Source: JADJLQ01 sp044227925
GTDB taxonomy: Bacteria > Bacteroidota > Bacteroidia > Chitinophagales > Saprospiraceae
NCBI GenBank assembly: GCA_044227925.1
Contig: JBGAVW010000008.1
Location: forward strand, 1-64,000
Direction: 5' to 3'
DNA length: 64,000 nt
Part shown: piece by piece, positions 15,403-24,937 of the stretch
Layout of the letters: every line of letters begins with the position of its first letter
Numbering within the stretch: position 1 is the first letter of the stretch
The notes under the pieces: model-generated
Database searches by the model: none
What the model was told of the DNA's origin: nothing
What the model saw: the letters and a program-made list of their open reading frames with translations, nothing else
Made by a program: the position numbers and the translations under genes

Positions 15403-17202
15403 ATGAAAACCATTTTCCGCCTCTTCCCTTATATCAAACCCTATCGAAACAGATTAATACTTACTGCTGTTTGTAATATCCTGCTCTCCGTATTTACCAT
15501 ATTCACCATCCCTGCATTTATACCATTTTTCCAGATATTGTTTGAAACCGATCAGTCGGCAACCATTCAGTCCACCGGATTTTTGCAACAAATCAAATTA
15601 TATTTTCAGACCTTGATACAAGCTCAGGGAAAGTCTGCTGCATTGATTTATGTTTGTCTTTTCCTTGTTATAGTTTTATTTTTCAAAAATCTATTCCGGT
15701 ACCTTGCGTTATTCACTATGAGCCCATTGCGCACCGGAATCATCCGGGACATCAGAGAAAAACTATACAATAAATTTTTAGATCTACCCCTCTCCTATTT
15801 CAGCAATGAACGCAAAGGGGACCTCATGTCGCGTATCACAAATGATGTAACTGAAATAGAATGGACGGTAATGACCACCATTGAAGCATTCTTTAGGGAA
15901 CCCTTGATATTATTAGGCAGCCTGATTTTTATGCTTTATGTAAGTCCGCAATTAACATTAGTAGTCTTTATACTGATGCTATTCATTGGCATTGGTTATA
16001 TCATAGGTGGTGCTTCACGAAAACTAAAAAAACAAAGTCAGCAGGCGCAGGATCAATTGGGGCTGGTAAACAGTACTCTTGATGAAACGATCGGAGGTAT
16101 TCGCATCATTAAATCGTTTACTGCAGAATCATTTATGATGGATCGTTTTAAGAAAGAAAACGAAACCTATAGAAAATTTGCGTGGGAGATGCTTAAGCGC
16201 CGGGACTTGTCAGCACCTCTTTCTGAATTCCTGGGTGTGACGGCAGTAGTGGCATTATTGTTTATTGGGAGCAAACAAGTATTTGCCCAACAATTGGCTC
16301 CCGAAGTATTTCTCACCTTTATTTTCGCATTTTACAGCGTGATAGATCCCAGCAAGGCTTTGACTCAGGCCTGGTTCAACCTTCAAAAAGCCAGCGCAGC
16401 TATGGACCGAATAGATCAGGTATTGGATATAAAACCTGATATTATTAATATTCCAAACGCCCTATCCAAATCGGGTTTTAATCATTCCATTGAGTTTAAA
16501 AATGTATCCTTCAGATACCAGGCCGGATTACCGGATGTGTTAAAGAATATAAATCTGAAAATTGATAAAGGCCAAACCATTGCTCTCATAGGCAAATCCG
16601 GTTCAGGTAAAAGCACCATGGTAGATCTATTGCCCAGGTTGTATGATGTAAAACAGGGGGAAATACTCATAGATGGCATCAATATTAAAAATCTGGATCT
16701 CAACTCACTGCGCAGCTTATTTGCTGTAGTGACACAAGAAGCTATATTGTTTCACGGCAGTATTGCGGAAAATATACAGTTTGGGTCAAAATCAACATCA
16801 GCTGAAATAAAAGAAGCTGCTTCATTGGCTTATGCTGATGAATTCATCAAAACCGCCGATCAGGGATATGAGACATCCATTGGTGATCGCGGCCAAAAAT
16901 TAAGCGGAGGCCAGCGACAGAGGCTCACCCTGGCCAGGGCACTGCTTAGAAATGCACCTATACTCATCCTGGATGAGGCTACCTCTGCCCTGGATACAGA
17001 GTCTGAAAAATACATTCAACAAGCATTAGACGCGGTACTGCCCAATATGACTGCCATCGTAATTGCTCATAGATTAAATACCATCAAAAAAGCAGATATG
17101 ATTGTCGTAATGGAAGAGGGTGAAATAAAAGAGATTGGTTCACACGATGAGCTACTCCAATCCAATGGGGCGTATAAGAAAATGCTGGAATTGCAGTCAT
17201 AA
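15403..17202 (+). CDS. ABC exporter, MsbA-like (permease fused to ATPase)
   Basis: This half-size ABC exporter of 599 residues has about six transmembrane helices (residues 15-310), then an ATPase domain with Walker A IGKSGSGKST, signature LSGGQRQRLTLARALL and Walker B ILILDEATSALD. It resembles the MsbA/lipid A flippase and multidrug exporter group; lipid A transport is a reasonable guess, drug export an alternative. I use ATG 15403 (MKTIFRLFPYIKPYRN) rather than ATG 15358, because the family starts this way and the longer form adds an unrelated 15-residue stretch. It has no clear partner gene. Confidence 0.88.
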   Translation: MKTIFRLFPYIKPYRNRLILTAVCNILLSVFTIFTIPAFIPFFQILFETDQSATIQSTGFLQQIKLYFQTLIQAQGKSAALIYVCLFLVIVLFFKNLFRYLALFTMSPLRTGIIRDIREKLYNKFLDLPLSYFSNERKGDLMSRITNDVTEIEWTVMTTIEAFFREPLILLGSLIFMLYVSPQLTLVVFILMLFIGIGYIIGGASRKLKKQSQQAQDQLGLVNSTLDETIGGIRIIKSFTAESFMMDRFKKENETYRKFAWEMLKRRDLSAPLSEFLGVTAVVALLFIGSKQVFAQQLAPEVFLTFIFAFYSVIDPSKALTQAWFNLQKASAAMDRIDQVLDIKPDIINIPNALSKSGFNHSIEFKNVSFRYQAGLPDVLKNINLKIDKGQTIALIGKSGSGKSTMVDLLPRLYDVKQGEILIDGINIKNLDLNSLRSLFAVVTQEAILFHGSIAENIQFGSKSTSAEIKEAASLAYADEFIKTADQGYETSIGDRGQKLSGGQRQRLTLARALLRNAPILILDEATSALDTESEKYIQQALDAVLPNMTAIVIAHRLNTIKKADMIVVMEEGEIKEIGSHDELLQSNGAYKKMLELQS

Positions 17203-17270
17203 CCATTAAATACAATAATCCGGTATCCAATAAATTATTCTTATTTTTCGTTGTACTCTTTGAGTTTCCT

Positions 17271-18398
17271 ATGAAACCGTTCCTTCTTTTATTTTTGCTC
17301 ATTTCAGTCACCAGAGCATCCACACAGGATCTTCAGCACGAGATTATGATTTCCACTCTACAGGATACGGTATCTATCATGACCGACTACCTGCCAAATT
17401 ATATCAAAAATATCCCCTGGAAATCCGACACCGCTACCTGGGACATGAATGGTTTAAAAGCCCCCTTCATCAGGCGGATAATTGCAACGAAACAGGAAAG
17501 CAAGGAACTTGAATTTTCGAATTCCAACGCAGTGTCGTTATTATATGATCAAGGTACAGTTGAACACTTCAATCTCATAGGAGGAACTTTATTTTCTTTA
17601 GGTGAGTCGGGTAAGAACCTGTTTGGTGACGGAAAACTATATACTGGTTATTATTACCCAAAACGACCTTATTATAATCATTTACTCTATCCCTCGGATA
17701 AACAAAAAGAGTCCTTTTACAGAATGGTGTATGATTGCAATTACACTGATTTACCAGCAACCATTAAAAAACAATTTCCATACCAACCCGATTCTGTTCG
17801 TGTGGTAACAGAAATTACCGAACTGGCAGTAAAAAGCGATAAAGTAAATCTATACTTAAATTTGAATGGTTATATAGCGATCCCTGTACACAAATTTGTA
17901 ATACAAAAGACCTGCATACAGACCAGAAAATCCAATCTTGCATGGCAAGATGTAACGCGGTTTATTAGATATCCCAAATTGTTTCACACCGATACTATCC
18001 GAAAAACTATTTTTTTTACGGATAGTACCTCTGCACCTATTGCCAGCATATACTACAAGTCCACTACTGAAATAGAAAAAATCATTTATAAAGCCCCCGA
18101 TACATTTAAAGACCTACCAATAATTGAAGATTTCAAGCCCAATTTGTTTTTTTTCCCCAATCCCTATACCACCGGATCCTTACGATGTGAGTTGCTTATC
18201 AAAACACCTGGATTATATACATTCAGAATCGTTAATATCGTAGGTACAGAAGTCAGTCGTGAAAATTTATACCTCGATGGTGGCATCACCATCGATAAGG
18301 ACCTAACTTACCTCAGAAAAGGAACCTACTTAATCACCCTGGAGCAAGACAAAGACCATGTGATTTCTACAAAAAGATTATTCGTAATCAAATCCTAG
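17271..18398 (+). CDS. Secreted protein of unknown function with C-terminal sorting domain
   Basis: The 375-residue product has a signal peptide (residues 1-18, KPFLLLFLLISVTRAS), a central region I do not recognise (about 20-290), and a C-terminal segment of about 80 residues with FFPNPYTTGSL, FRIVNIVGTEV and a KRLFVIKS end, the layout of a T9SS type A sorting domain. Export through the type IX system is therefore likely. Its stop codon overlaps the convergent purN gene by 11 bp. Confidence 0.7.
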   Translation: MKPFLLLFLLISVTRASTQDLQHEIMISTLQDTVSIMTDYLPNYIKNIPWKSDTATWDMNGLKAPFIRRIIATKQESKELEFSNSNAVSLLYDQGTVEHFNLIGGTLFSLGESGKNLFGDGKLYTGYYYPKRPYYNHLLYPSDKQKESFYRMVYDCNYTDLPATIKKQFPYQPDSVRVVTEITELAVKSDKVNLYLNLNGYIAIPVHKFVIQKTCIQTRKSNLAWQDVTRFIRYPKLFHTDTIRKTIFFTDSTSAPIASIYYKSTTEIEKIIYKAPDTFKDLPIIEDFKPNLFFFPNPYTTGSLRCELLIKTPGLYTFRIVNIVGTEVSRENLYLDGGITIDKDLTYLRKGTYLITLEQDKDHVISTKRLFVIKS

Positions 18399-18960
18399 TA
18401 AAATAATCCTCTATTACTTTTGGAAAATGCTTGTATTCAAGCAGGTGAACTTTTTGCGCTATATCATGAGGAGTATCCCCTTGATCTATTGGGCTTGTAG
18501 CCTGAAACAATATCTTTCCTTCATCGTACCTGGCATTGACTTCATGAATGGTGATACCTGTGAATTTTTCTTTATTTTTCCATACGGCTTCATGTACATG
18601 CATCCCATACATTCCTTTTCCACCATATTTAGGTAATAATGCAGGATGGATATTGATAATTTTATGTGGATAACTTTCTATTAAATATAATGGGATAAGC
18701 CAAAGGAAACCCGCTAAAACAATTCCATCTATTTTATTCCTGCTGAGGATCTGTAGCAATTCTTCCCCTGTACCGTAATACTCTTTTTTATCTAAAATAT
18801 ATACTGGGATTTTTTCATTTTGTGCAATGGTAACCACTCCCGCTTCTTTATTACTGGAGATGATAAGCCCAATTTTCAAATCTTTATTATTCTTAAAATA
18901 TTGGATGATATTTTTGGCATTGGATCCTTTGCCGGAAGCAAACACAGCTAGTGACTTCAT
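18388..18960 (-). CDS. purN: Phosphoribosylglycinamide formyltransferase
   Basis: The 190-residue protein is the 10-formyl-THF-dependent GAR transformylase of purine synthesis. It begins LAVFASGKGSNAKNI (phosphate-binding loop) and contains INIHPALLPKYGGKGMYG with the catalytic Asn and His, followed by ITIHEVNARYDEGKIL with the catalytic Asp. Length is typical (about 190-210). It ends 11 bp inside the convergent secreted-protein gene and begins 29 bp downstream of the DUF4835 gene, so it may be the last gene of the bamD-rpoZ-coaBC-DUF4835 run. Confidence 0.93.
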   Translation of the reverse strand: MKSLAVFASGKGSNAKNIIQYFKNNKDLKIGLIISSNKEAGVVTIAQNEKIPVYILDKKEYYGTGEELLQILSRNKIDGIVLAGFLWLIPLYLIESYPHKIINIHPALLPKYGGKGMYGMHVHEAVWKNKEKFTGITIHEVNARYDEGKILFQATSPIDQGDTPHDIAQKVHLLEYKHFPKVIEDYFTRI

Positions 18961-18989
18961 ACCCTGATCGTAACTCCCGCTAATATCAT

Positions 18990-19874
18990 TTAAAAATTGA
19001 CTGAAAAGGTTGGGGAAATGCGATTAAGGATGTTGGTTACATTATCCTGGTGTATTTTATCTGCAGGTCTGAAGATTTCTATGATTTCTTTGCCTTTGGC
19101 ATCCATAAAACTAATCAACCACTGTGCACCCGGGTAAGCCCTTTTTGCCTGATCCATACCTTCCAATGCTTTGTATATCCCAGCTCTGCCGTCTGATGCA
19201 TTTTGGCTCATCATATCCAATCCGAGCCTGTGGTATGTGTACCAGGCCGAACGCATGCTCCTGAGCCTCGGACTCATAATATTTTCAAACAACCAAAACC
19301 GATTATGATTGCCATCGGATGCTTTCCATCCTTCCCCACTTAATGAACCGGGAATGGTATTTACAATATTCTGGGCTATAAGAAAATAATCTGTGCCTCC
19401 ATTTGGTGCGAAACTATCGCCATCCAATCCCAATATGAGATAGATATAAAAAGTTAATGCAGAAACCAATCTGTCATTGTAAATATTTTGTACATAATTA
19501 AGTGGATCATTTGGCAGGTAACCAAATTTCAAATCACCATCAATATAATTAATAAGGGTAGTTTCGTAATTGCTTCCAAATACGGGTCGGCTGGCTGACA
19601 CAGTCAGATCTGCTTCAAAAAAATTACTGTTTTCTTCTTTTTTTATCGTAAAATTAAAATTGCACTTTATTTTTTCATGTGCTTTATAATTATCTTTTGT
19701 CCATACCCTATTATTAATAAATTTTCTGATGTCATCTTCCATAGACCTGAATACCTTGGGGTCGGTGGTCTGTATCCGAGGTGCAGATACTTTTACATTC
19801 GCATTCAGTTCCTGGGTGTATGCTATTGAAAAGGATACATAAAAAAGGAGCAGAAGGATATAGATTTTTTTCAT
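18990..19874 (-). CDS. DUF4835 family secreted protein
   Basis: The 294-residue protein has a signal peptide (residues 1-20) followed by a soluble domain rich in aromatic residues, containing KCNFNFTIKKE, LTVSASRPVFGSNYETTLINY and FAPNGGTDYFLIAQN. These match the DUF4835 family, found almost only in Bacteroidota and usually directly next to coaBC and recN. Function is unknown; a periplasmic location is inferred from the signal peptide. Only 11 bp separate it from coaBC. Confidence 0.85.
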   Translation of the reverse strand: MKKIYILLLLFYVSFSIAYTQELNANVKVSAPRIQTTDPKVFRSMEDDIRKFINNRVWTKDNYKAHEKIKCNFNFTIKKEENSNFFEADLTVSASRPVFGSNYETTLINYIDGDLKFGYLPNDPLNYVQNIYNDRLVSALTFYIYLILGLDGDSFAPNGGTDYFLIAQNIVNTIPGSLSGEGWKASDGNHNRFWLFENIMSPRLRSMRSAWYTYHRLGLDMMSQNASDGRAGIYKALEGMDQAKRAYPGAQWLISFMDAKGKEIIEIFRPADKIHQDNVTNILNRISPTFSVNF

Positions 19875-19885
19875 TTGAATTTATA

Positions 19886-21091
19886 TTACCGGGTAATGAT
19901 TAGTCTTTCGATGGCATGCGCAATATCTTTGGCTACCAGCTCTTTCGATTTTAACTCAAATTTGATTGATTTATTGTCTTTAAAATAAAATGTTGTTTTA
20001 TTAGTATCATAGCCAAAACCTGCTCCCGGATCTGTAAGCGAGTTGAGTACTACCATATCAAAATTTTTCTTTTCCATTTTTTCCTTAGCATATTCTTCTC
20101 CTGTGGTGCTTTCAAGCGCAAAACCAATATGCAATTGATCGGATCTCTTTGTTTTTCCTAATTCATAAGCAATATCAGGATTCTTAATGAGTTTTAGCTC
20201 CAACACATCATTCAGCTTTTTAATTTTATCTTTCGCAAGATGGGCTGGCCTATAGTCTGCAACAGCTGCGGAAAAAATGATGATATCTGATTTAGGGTGA
20301 TTTTCTTTTGTTGCAGCCAACATTTGCTCAGCGGATCTTACTCCAATACATTTTATATCGGGATTGGTCGGAGACAGATGTGTGGGGCCTAGTATTAAGG
20401 TAACATCACAACCTAAATTTGCCATAGTTTCAGCAATGGATATTCCCATTTTGCCAGTACTGGCATTTCCTACAAATCTAACTGGATCTATATTTTCGTA
20501 GGTAGGACCTGCAGTGATCAATACTCTCTTACTTTTCAATGGGGAAGTGATGGTATTGCTTTCTTCTAAAAAATTAACTATATCATCAGGCTCTGCCATG
20601 CGCCCTTTACCGGAAAGCCCACTAGCAAGATAGCCATCACCAACGGGGATCACTTTGGCACCTCTTGATTTTACTATTTCAATATTAGCCTGGGTAGCTT
20701 TATGGTGCCACATATCCACATCCATAGAAGGAGCAATATACACCGGGCATCTTGAAGCAAGGTAGGTAGCAGAAACTATGTCATCTGCTAACCCGTGGGC
20801 TAATTTGGCAATTGTATTCGCCGAAGCAGGAGCTATGATATATAAATCGGCCCACAGACTGATCTCTACATGATTATTCCAACTATGATTGCTTATCAAA
20901 TCAGAATATACCGGGCTATGCGTTATGGCTTCAAAACTGAGAGGGGTAATAAACTTTGTAGCTGCAGCAGTCATTATAACCTTTACTTCTGATTCTTGTT
21001 TCTGCAAAGCTCTCAATAGTAGAATGGCTTTGTATGCGGCGATACTTCCACAGACACCGAGCAATATTTTTTTACCTTTCAGAGCCGACAT
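19886..21091 (-). CDS. coaBC: Bifunctional phosphopantothenoylcysteine decarboxylase / phosphopantothenate-cysteine ligase
   Basis: The 401-residue bifunctional enzyme makes 4'-phosphopantetheine for coenzyme A. The N-terminal CoaC flavoprotein domain shows GVCGSIAAYKA, the YIIAPASANTIAKLAHG segment and a PSMDVDMW active-site clamp. The CoaB domain starts ITAGPTYENIDPVRF near residue 190 with STGKMG after it. Length matches the family (about 400). It lies in the conserved bamD-rpoZ-coaBC-DUF4835 block, 20 bp after rpoZ. Confidence 0.94.
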   Translation of the reverse strand: MSALKGKKILLGVCGSIAAYKAILLLRALQKQESEVKVIMTAAATKFITPLSFEAITHSPVYSDLISNHSWNNHVEISLWADLYIIAPASANTIAKLAHGLADDIVSATYLASRCPVYIAPSMDVDMWHHKATQANIEIVKSRGAKVIPVGDGYLASGLSGKGRMAEPDDIVNFLEESNTITSPLKSKRVLITAGPTYENIDPVRFVGNASTGKMGISIAETMANLGCDVTLILGPTHLSPTNPDIKCIGVRSAEQMLAATKENHPKSDIIIFSAAVADYRPAHLAKDKIKKLNDVLELKLIKNPDIAYELGKTKRSDQLHIGFALESTTGEEYAKEKMEKKNFDMVVLNSLTDPGAGFGYDTNKTTFYFKDNKSIKFELKSKELVAKDIAHAIERLIITR

Positions 21092-21111
21092 AAGGCCTTC
21101 TAAAGCAATAA

Positions 21112-21489
21112 TTATGCCTTGTTAGGCCCCTCGGGGAGTGCTATTGGTAATTCTTCGTGAACAGGCACTTCTGCAAACCTGTATTTAAGGTTCTTGGATA
21201 AGAATTCCTCGGTTGCCAGGATGGCTGGATTTGGCATTTTTTCATAGAACTTAGAGATTTCTATTTGTTCTTTGTTTTCATGCACTTCTTCTATCGTATC
21301 TGAGTTGATTGCAAACTCTTCCAGTTTAAAATGGAGTTCTTTTTTAATATCCATATTTAATTGATTGGCTCGCCTTGAAATTACAGACACAGTTTCATAC
21401 AAATTGCCTGTAGCGCTTGCCATAGTTTTGATATCTCGTGCTTTTACATTAGGATCCACTCCCTGCACTTTGTTTTTGATGTCCGACAT
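21112..21489 (-). CDS. rpoZ: RNA polymerase omega subunit, Bacteroidota type
   Basis: The 125-residue protein matches the diverged omega/Rpb6-like subunit of Bacteroidota: TGNLYETVSVISRRANQLN, a helix ending KLEEFA, and the NKEQIEISKFYEKMPNPAILATEEF stretch. It helps RNA polymerase assembly. The start at 21489 overlaps the end of bamD by 41 bp; a Met at residue 23 would avoid the overlap, but the longer N terminus agrees better with known relatives, in which about 20 residues precede the TGN motif. Confidence 0.85.
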   Translation of the reverse strand: MSDIKNKVQGVDPNVKARDIKTMASATGNLYETVSVISRRANQLNMDIKKELHFKLEEFAINSDTIEEVHENKEQIEISKFYEKMPNPAILATEEFLSKNLKYRFAEVPVHEELPIALPEGPNKA

Positions 21490-22291
21490 TCTTTATTTGA
21501 TTTATTTTACTTTTAGAAATTTGAATATAATCTTTCACTATACCTGAGTCTTTACTCCGGGGAAATTTTTGATTAAACAATTGGGAATAAGAAATACAAC
21601 TCGCGTACCGTTCTTCCTTTTTTTCAAATACACTGCGCTCAGCATATAAAAAGGCGGATTTGCAAATAAGAAAACGAATGCGTTCAGCATCCCTTGTATC
21701 CGGATACTCCTTTAATACATTTTCAAATGTAGTAATTGCCGATTGGTATTGCCCCATATTAAAATATTGTTCACCTTGGGCAAAGGCTTTCTCTTCCAGT
21801 TTTTTTCTAAGGTTGAGCAGTAGTTTCTGACATTCTTTTGCTCTCTCACTAGTAGGGTATGTATTTACAAAAGTTTGCAAGGCATCATTTGCTTCAAGGG
21901 ATGGTTGCTGATCCAGCCTGAAATTCGGTGATTGGAGATACAGTGAATAGGCATGCATATATTCCATTTCCTCTTTAAAAGGGGAATACACAAATGTATT
22001 AGCAAAATTTTTAAAAGCGGAGGCGGCGGCTGAATAATCTTTTTGGTGGTAATACGTATAAGCGAACATGTAATTTAGCTGCTCAAATTCTTTTTTACCA
22101 CGGAAACTACTTACAATAGACTCAAATAAGGTCTGTGTTTTTGAATATTCACCTTTTTCGAAATACTCCACAGCACTTTTGTACATACTGTCAGGATCAT
22201 TACTGGTCCGGATCTTTTCAAACTCACTTTTACATGAATAAAGACCGAATAGTGACACAAAAAGAAAAATAATATACCTGGAACGGATCAT
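21449..22291 (-). CDS. bamD: Outer membrane protein assembly factor BamD
   Basis: The 280-residue lipoprotein has a signal peptide ending in lipobox LYSC (Cys about 20) and TPR-like helical pairs: MYKSAVEYFEKGEYSKTQTLFE, MFAYTYYHQKDYSAAASAFKNF and QSAITTFENVLKEYPDT. BamD is the essential scaffold lipoprotein of the BAM complex that folds beta-barrels into the outer membrane. First gene of the bamD-rpoZ-coaBC-DUF4835 run, overlapping rpoZ by 41 bp. Confidence 0.92.
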   Translation of the reverse strand: MIRSRYIIFLFVSLFGLYSCKSEFEKIRTSNDPDSMYKSAVEYFEKGEYSKTQTLFESIVSSFRGKKEFEQLNYMFAYTYYHQKDYSAAASAFKNFANTFVYSPFKEEMEYMHAYSLYLQSPNFRLDQQPSLEANDALQTFVNTYPTSERAKECQKLLLNLRKKLEEKAFAQGEQYFNMGQYQSAITTFENVLKEYPDTRDAERIRFLICKSAFLYAERSVFEKKEERYASCISYSQLFNQKFPRSKDSGIVKDYIQISKSKINQIKNVGHQKQSAGSGS

Positions 22292-22309
22292 CAGCGCTGC
22301 AAATTTACA

Positions 22310-22317
22310 ATTTTTAT
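22310..22317 (-). promoter_or_regulatory. Candidate -7 element upstream of bamD
   Basis: Read on the minus strand this is TAAATTTG, a perfect TAnnTTTG match; transcription would begin near 22306, about 15 nt before the bamD ATG. No convincing TTTG lies 20 bp upstream. Confidence 0.45.
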
Positions 22318-22441
22318 TGAGAATACAACGTAATTTTTCCTACTTAGTGGCCTGAAATTCTGTGTTTTAGCATAATAATAACATGCTTAATTAATTCTAA
22401 TAAAGGATTCCTTATACAACATTTTAAAAAAAGGAGATTGT

Positions 22442-24787
22442 TTACCGGGTGAATCGCTTTATTTTTTGCAATATCACTTTTCTGAATTCCACTTCGGAGC
22501 CTTCGGCCTGCAGGGCTATCTGTCCTTCCTCTACTGTGGCATTGAACCCATGATTGACCAGTTCACCGTTGAGCCATACTTTGACCTCCCTTCCAATGCA
22601 TTCGATGTGAATATGATTCCACTCCCCTACTGGTTTTTCTGAATTATCTGTGAGATTGATTATCCGGCGTTGTTTATTCCCATCCACTCCCCAATTTTCT
22701 TTGGGTCCGCGTCTTTTTTCCATTTCAGGAACTTCAATATTTTCCCCAATACACCAAAAATCACCTGCATTAGAATGCATTAACTGTACTTCTATGCTTT
22801 GGGGAAACATTTCATACAATCGTCTGGGTTTGGAAGCATGTACCAGTATACCACAGTTACCGGGTTTTGCAGCAAATCGATATTCTATATCGAGCCTATA
22901 ATTTGAATATATCGCATCTGTGATTATATGCCCACCGGGGTTATCCAGGCTTACCAATTTACCCTCTCTAACCAAAAAGGGACTTTTCCCATTCGGCTGA
23001 CTATCTAATGCCGGCACATCAATATGCCAACCATCCAGATTTATTCCATTAAACAACGGGATTGATGATAAAGTCGAGTCTTGTGAATTTAATTCTTTCG
23101 ACCCATAAATACTCACTTCTTTGGATGAAGTATGTAGAATTTTAAGAACTCCTCCTGATGGATGAGGTGTCCAGGCATATCCCTCTTCCGACAGGTTTGA
23201 TCTTTCTATAATTGATTTTTTCCCAACCAGTATTTTAGTGGGTTTTTCTACTAATCTGATCGTTTCGGTAGAAGGAATGTCAAAACTTCTGTAATTAATC
23301 ATTATTGATTGTAATTCTTCTTTGGATACAGAATTACTTAAACGTTTATTTTGATCCAGTCCATAATCAGCCTGACCAACTATGCTGCTACTGTGTACAA
23401 TATGATTTTCATGAGAAGGAGCCAACTCAGGCATGTAAGACATCGCACGCAAATAATGTCTGATGTAATCGCCGTACCCATCGGTGAGCCATACTTCATC
23501 CCTGGGATAATTATTTTTACCATCTCCATCAACCATATAGGTAGCCCAATTGAGCATACGAATAGCATTTTCGACATACGACTTATCACCACTCAGCATT
23601 GAATATTGCAATTCTGCAGCGGCTTGCCTGGCGCTGTGACTATTGCCGGGGGTTTGATAAGCAGTCTGTTCATTGATCACGGTGACACCATATTTTTCCC
23701 ACTGCTTATTACCTAATGTTTGATATACCCAGCTAAAAATATTTTTTACTTCCGATTTCCAATTTGGAAAAAGACCGGGGTGGTCCATAACGTATTTCGC
23801 AAAAGTCACGGCATTGATCTGAGTATCCGACCACCCTGGAATATCTTCAAAAAACGGCCCCCATTTATTATTTTTCATGGGATAGTTTTTCATCCAGTTT
23901 ATAATCAGTGAGTGCGCCCTTTGATATGCAATACTATTCCCTTTTTTCATTTGTATCAATTCTTCAAACAATTCTAATGTACCTACCCAATTGGTCGTAT
24001 AGGTTGAACCGACCCATTTTATTCCGTCCTTGTTAACTTCCTTTAACTTCCCGATTTCGCCAGTAATAGCATTTACTTTAAAGGGCATTGGTGAATTTTG
24101 CGCGGTACCGGATTGTGTATTTTTCGCCAGCGTATTAGCGATTTGAATAGCCGCTTCCAAATATATTGATTCCGTTGTATGCGGAAATTGATATTGACTG
24201 ATGATCTTATAAAGGTGAATCAATTCAATACCAAATGATCCTGCTTTGTCAGGCTGAGTAAAGTTTTTACCTATTACCATATCGCCATCATAATACCCGG
24301 AGTAGGTAAGTGAATTATACGGATAAGGGATATGAGGCCATTTGGCGCTTGCCGGTGACAATCCATGTGTCAAATAATAGTCAGCTATGAATTTCATATT
24401 TTCTTTTACTCTTTCATCACCGGTATATTGATATAATAAAGTCCAGGAAGACAATGCCATAGCCAACTGGTCACCGCCAATACCCCTTGGGTCATTCTGA
24501 GGACGCCATACCTGGTGATTCATATAATAGGGTAATCCGTTCAGGTCCATACGCATGGTATGCCAAAACTCCCACACGGATCTGATGGCATGATTGAAAG
24601 ACCTTCCCAGATCCGGAGAAAACCAGGGAAGAATATTTCCCTTTGCGTCTGTCTGAATGGGATGGAATACCAAAAAACCTTCCTTTGTTTGGTCATACCG
24701 GGGTACAGATTGGGTCTGGGAAAATAGAGTTAGCGTAGTAAGAGCCAAAAGGTATCCTATTAATTTTATCTTTAAAAAATCTGCCAT
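22442..24787 (-). CDS. Secreted helical-barrel glycosidase-like protein fused to DUF1080 (3-keto-glycoside hydrolase-type) domain
   Basis: The 781-residue protein has a signal peptide (about residues 1-24). A 500-residue helical part resembling (alpha/alpha)6 carbohydrate-active enzymes follows (DPRGIGGDQLAMALSSW, TAYQTPGNSHSARQAAAELQ). The C-terminal DUF1080 concanavalin-like domain runs from about residue 575 to 775 (FNGINLDGW start, GNCGILVHASKPRRLYEMFP, EWNHIHIECIGREVKVWLNG). DUF1080 (PF06439) occurs in 3-keto-disaccharide hydrolases and carbohydrate-binding proteins. The helical domain is recognised only by pattern and its substrate is unknown. The gene is monocistronic, with no SusCD pair or sugar transporter next to it. 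Confidence 0.75.
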   Translation of the reverse strand: MADFLKIKLIGYLLALTTLTLFSQTQSVPRYDQTKEGFLVFHPIQTDAKGNILPWFSPDLGRSFNHAIRSVWEFWHTMRMDLNGLPYYMNHQVWRPQNDPRGIGGDQLAMALSSWTLLYQYTGDERVKENMKFIADYYLTHGLSPASAKWPHIPYPYNSLTYSGYYDGDMVIGKNFTQPDKAGSFGIELIHLYKIISQYQFPHTTESIYLEAAIQIANTLAKNTQSGTAQNSPMPFKVNAITGEIGKLKEVNKDGIKWVGSTYTTNWVGTLELFEELIQMKKGNSIAYQRAHSLIINWMKNYPMKNNKWGPFFEDIPGWSDTQINAVTFAKYVMDHPGLFPNWKSEVKNIFSWVYQTLGNKQWEKYGVTVINEQTAYQTPGNSHSARQAAAELQYSMLSGDKSYVENAIRMLNWATYMVDGDGKNNYPRDEVWLTDGYGDYIRHYLRAMSYMPELAPSHENHIVHSSSIVGQADYGLDQNKRLSNSVSKEELQSIMINYRSFDIPSTETIRLVEKPTKILVGKKSIIERSNLSEEGYAWTPHPSGGVLKILHTSSKEVSIYGSKELNSQDSTLSSIPLFNGINLDGWHIDVPALDSQPNGKSPFLVREGKLVSLDNPGGHIITDAIYSNYRLDIEYRFAAKPGNCGILVHASKPRRLYEMFPQSIEVQLMHSNAGDFWCIGENIEVPEMEKRRGPKENWGVDGNKQRRIINLTDNSEKPVGEWNHIHIECIGREVKVWLNGELVNHGFNATVEEGQIALQAEGSEVEFRKVILQKIKRFTR

Positions 24788-24880
24788 ACTATAAAAATAA
24801 GTAATTATCTTTCAAAGCGGTAAGGACTAAAGATTAGAATATCGGGCTGATTATAATCAGTTCGGTCATTGATTTTCATT

Positions 24881-24912
24881 TTTCCATGCTGTGACCTGCT
24901 TGAATAAATTTG
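24881..24912 (+). promoter_or_regulatory. Candidate promoter of the CBS-domain gene
   Basis: TAAATTTG at 24905-24912 matches TAnnTTTG and TTTC at 24881-24884 lies 20 bp upstream (one mismatch to TTTG). Transcription would start near 24916, about 22 nt before the ATG. AAATAATAAAT follows at 24918-24928, the same 11-mer found twice before the 25639 gene. Confidence 0.5.
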
Positions 24913-24937
24913 AATCGAAATAATAAATCAAAGACCT

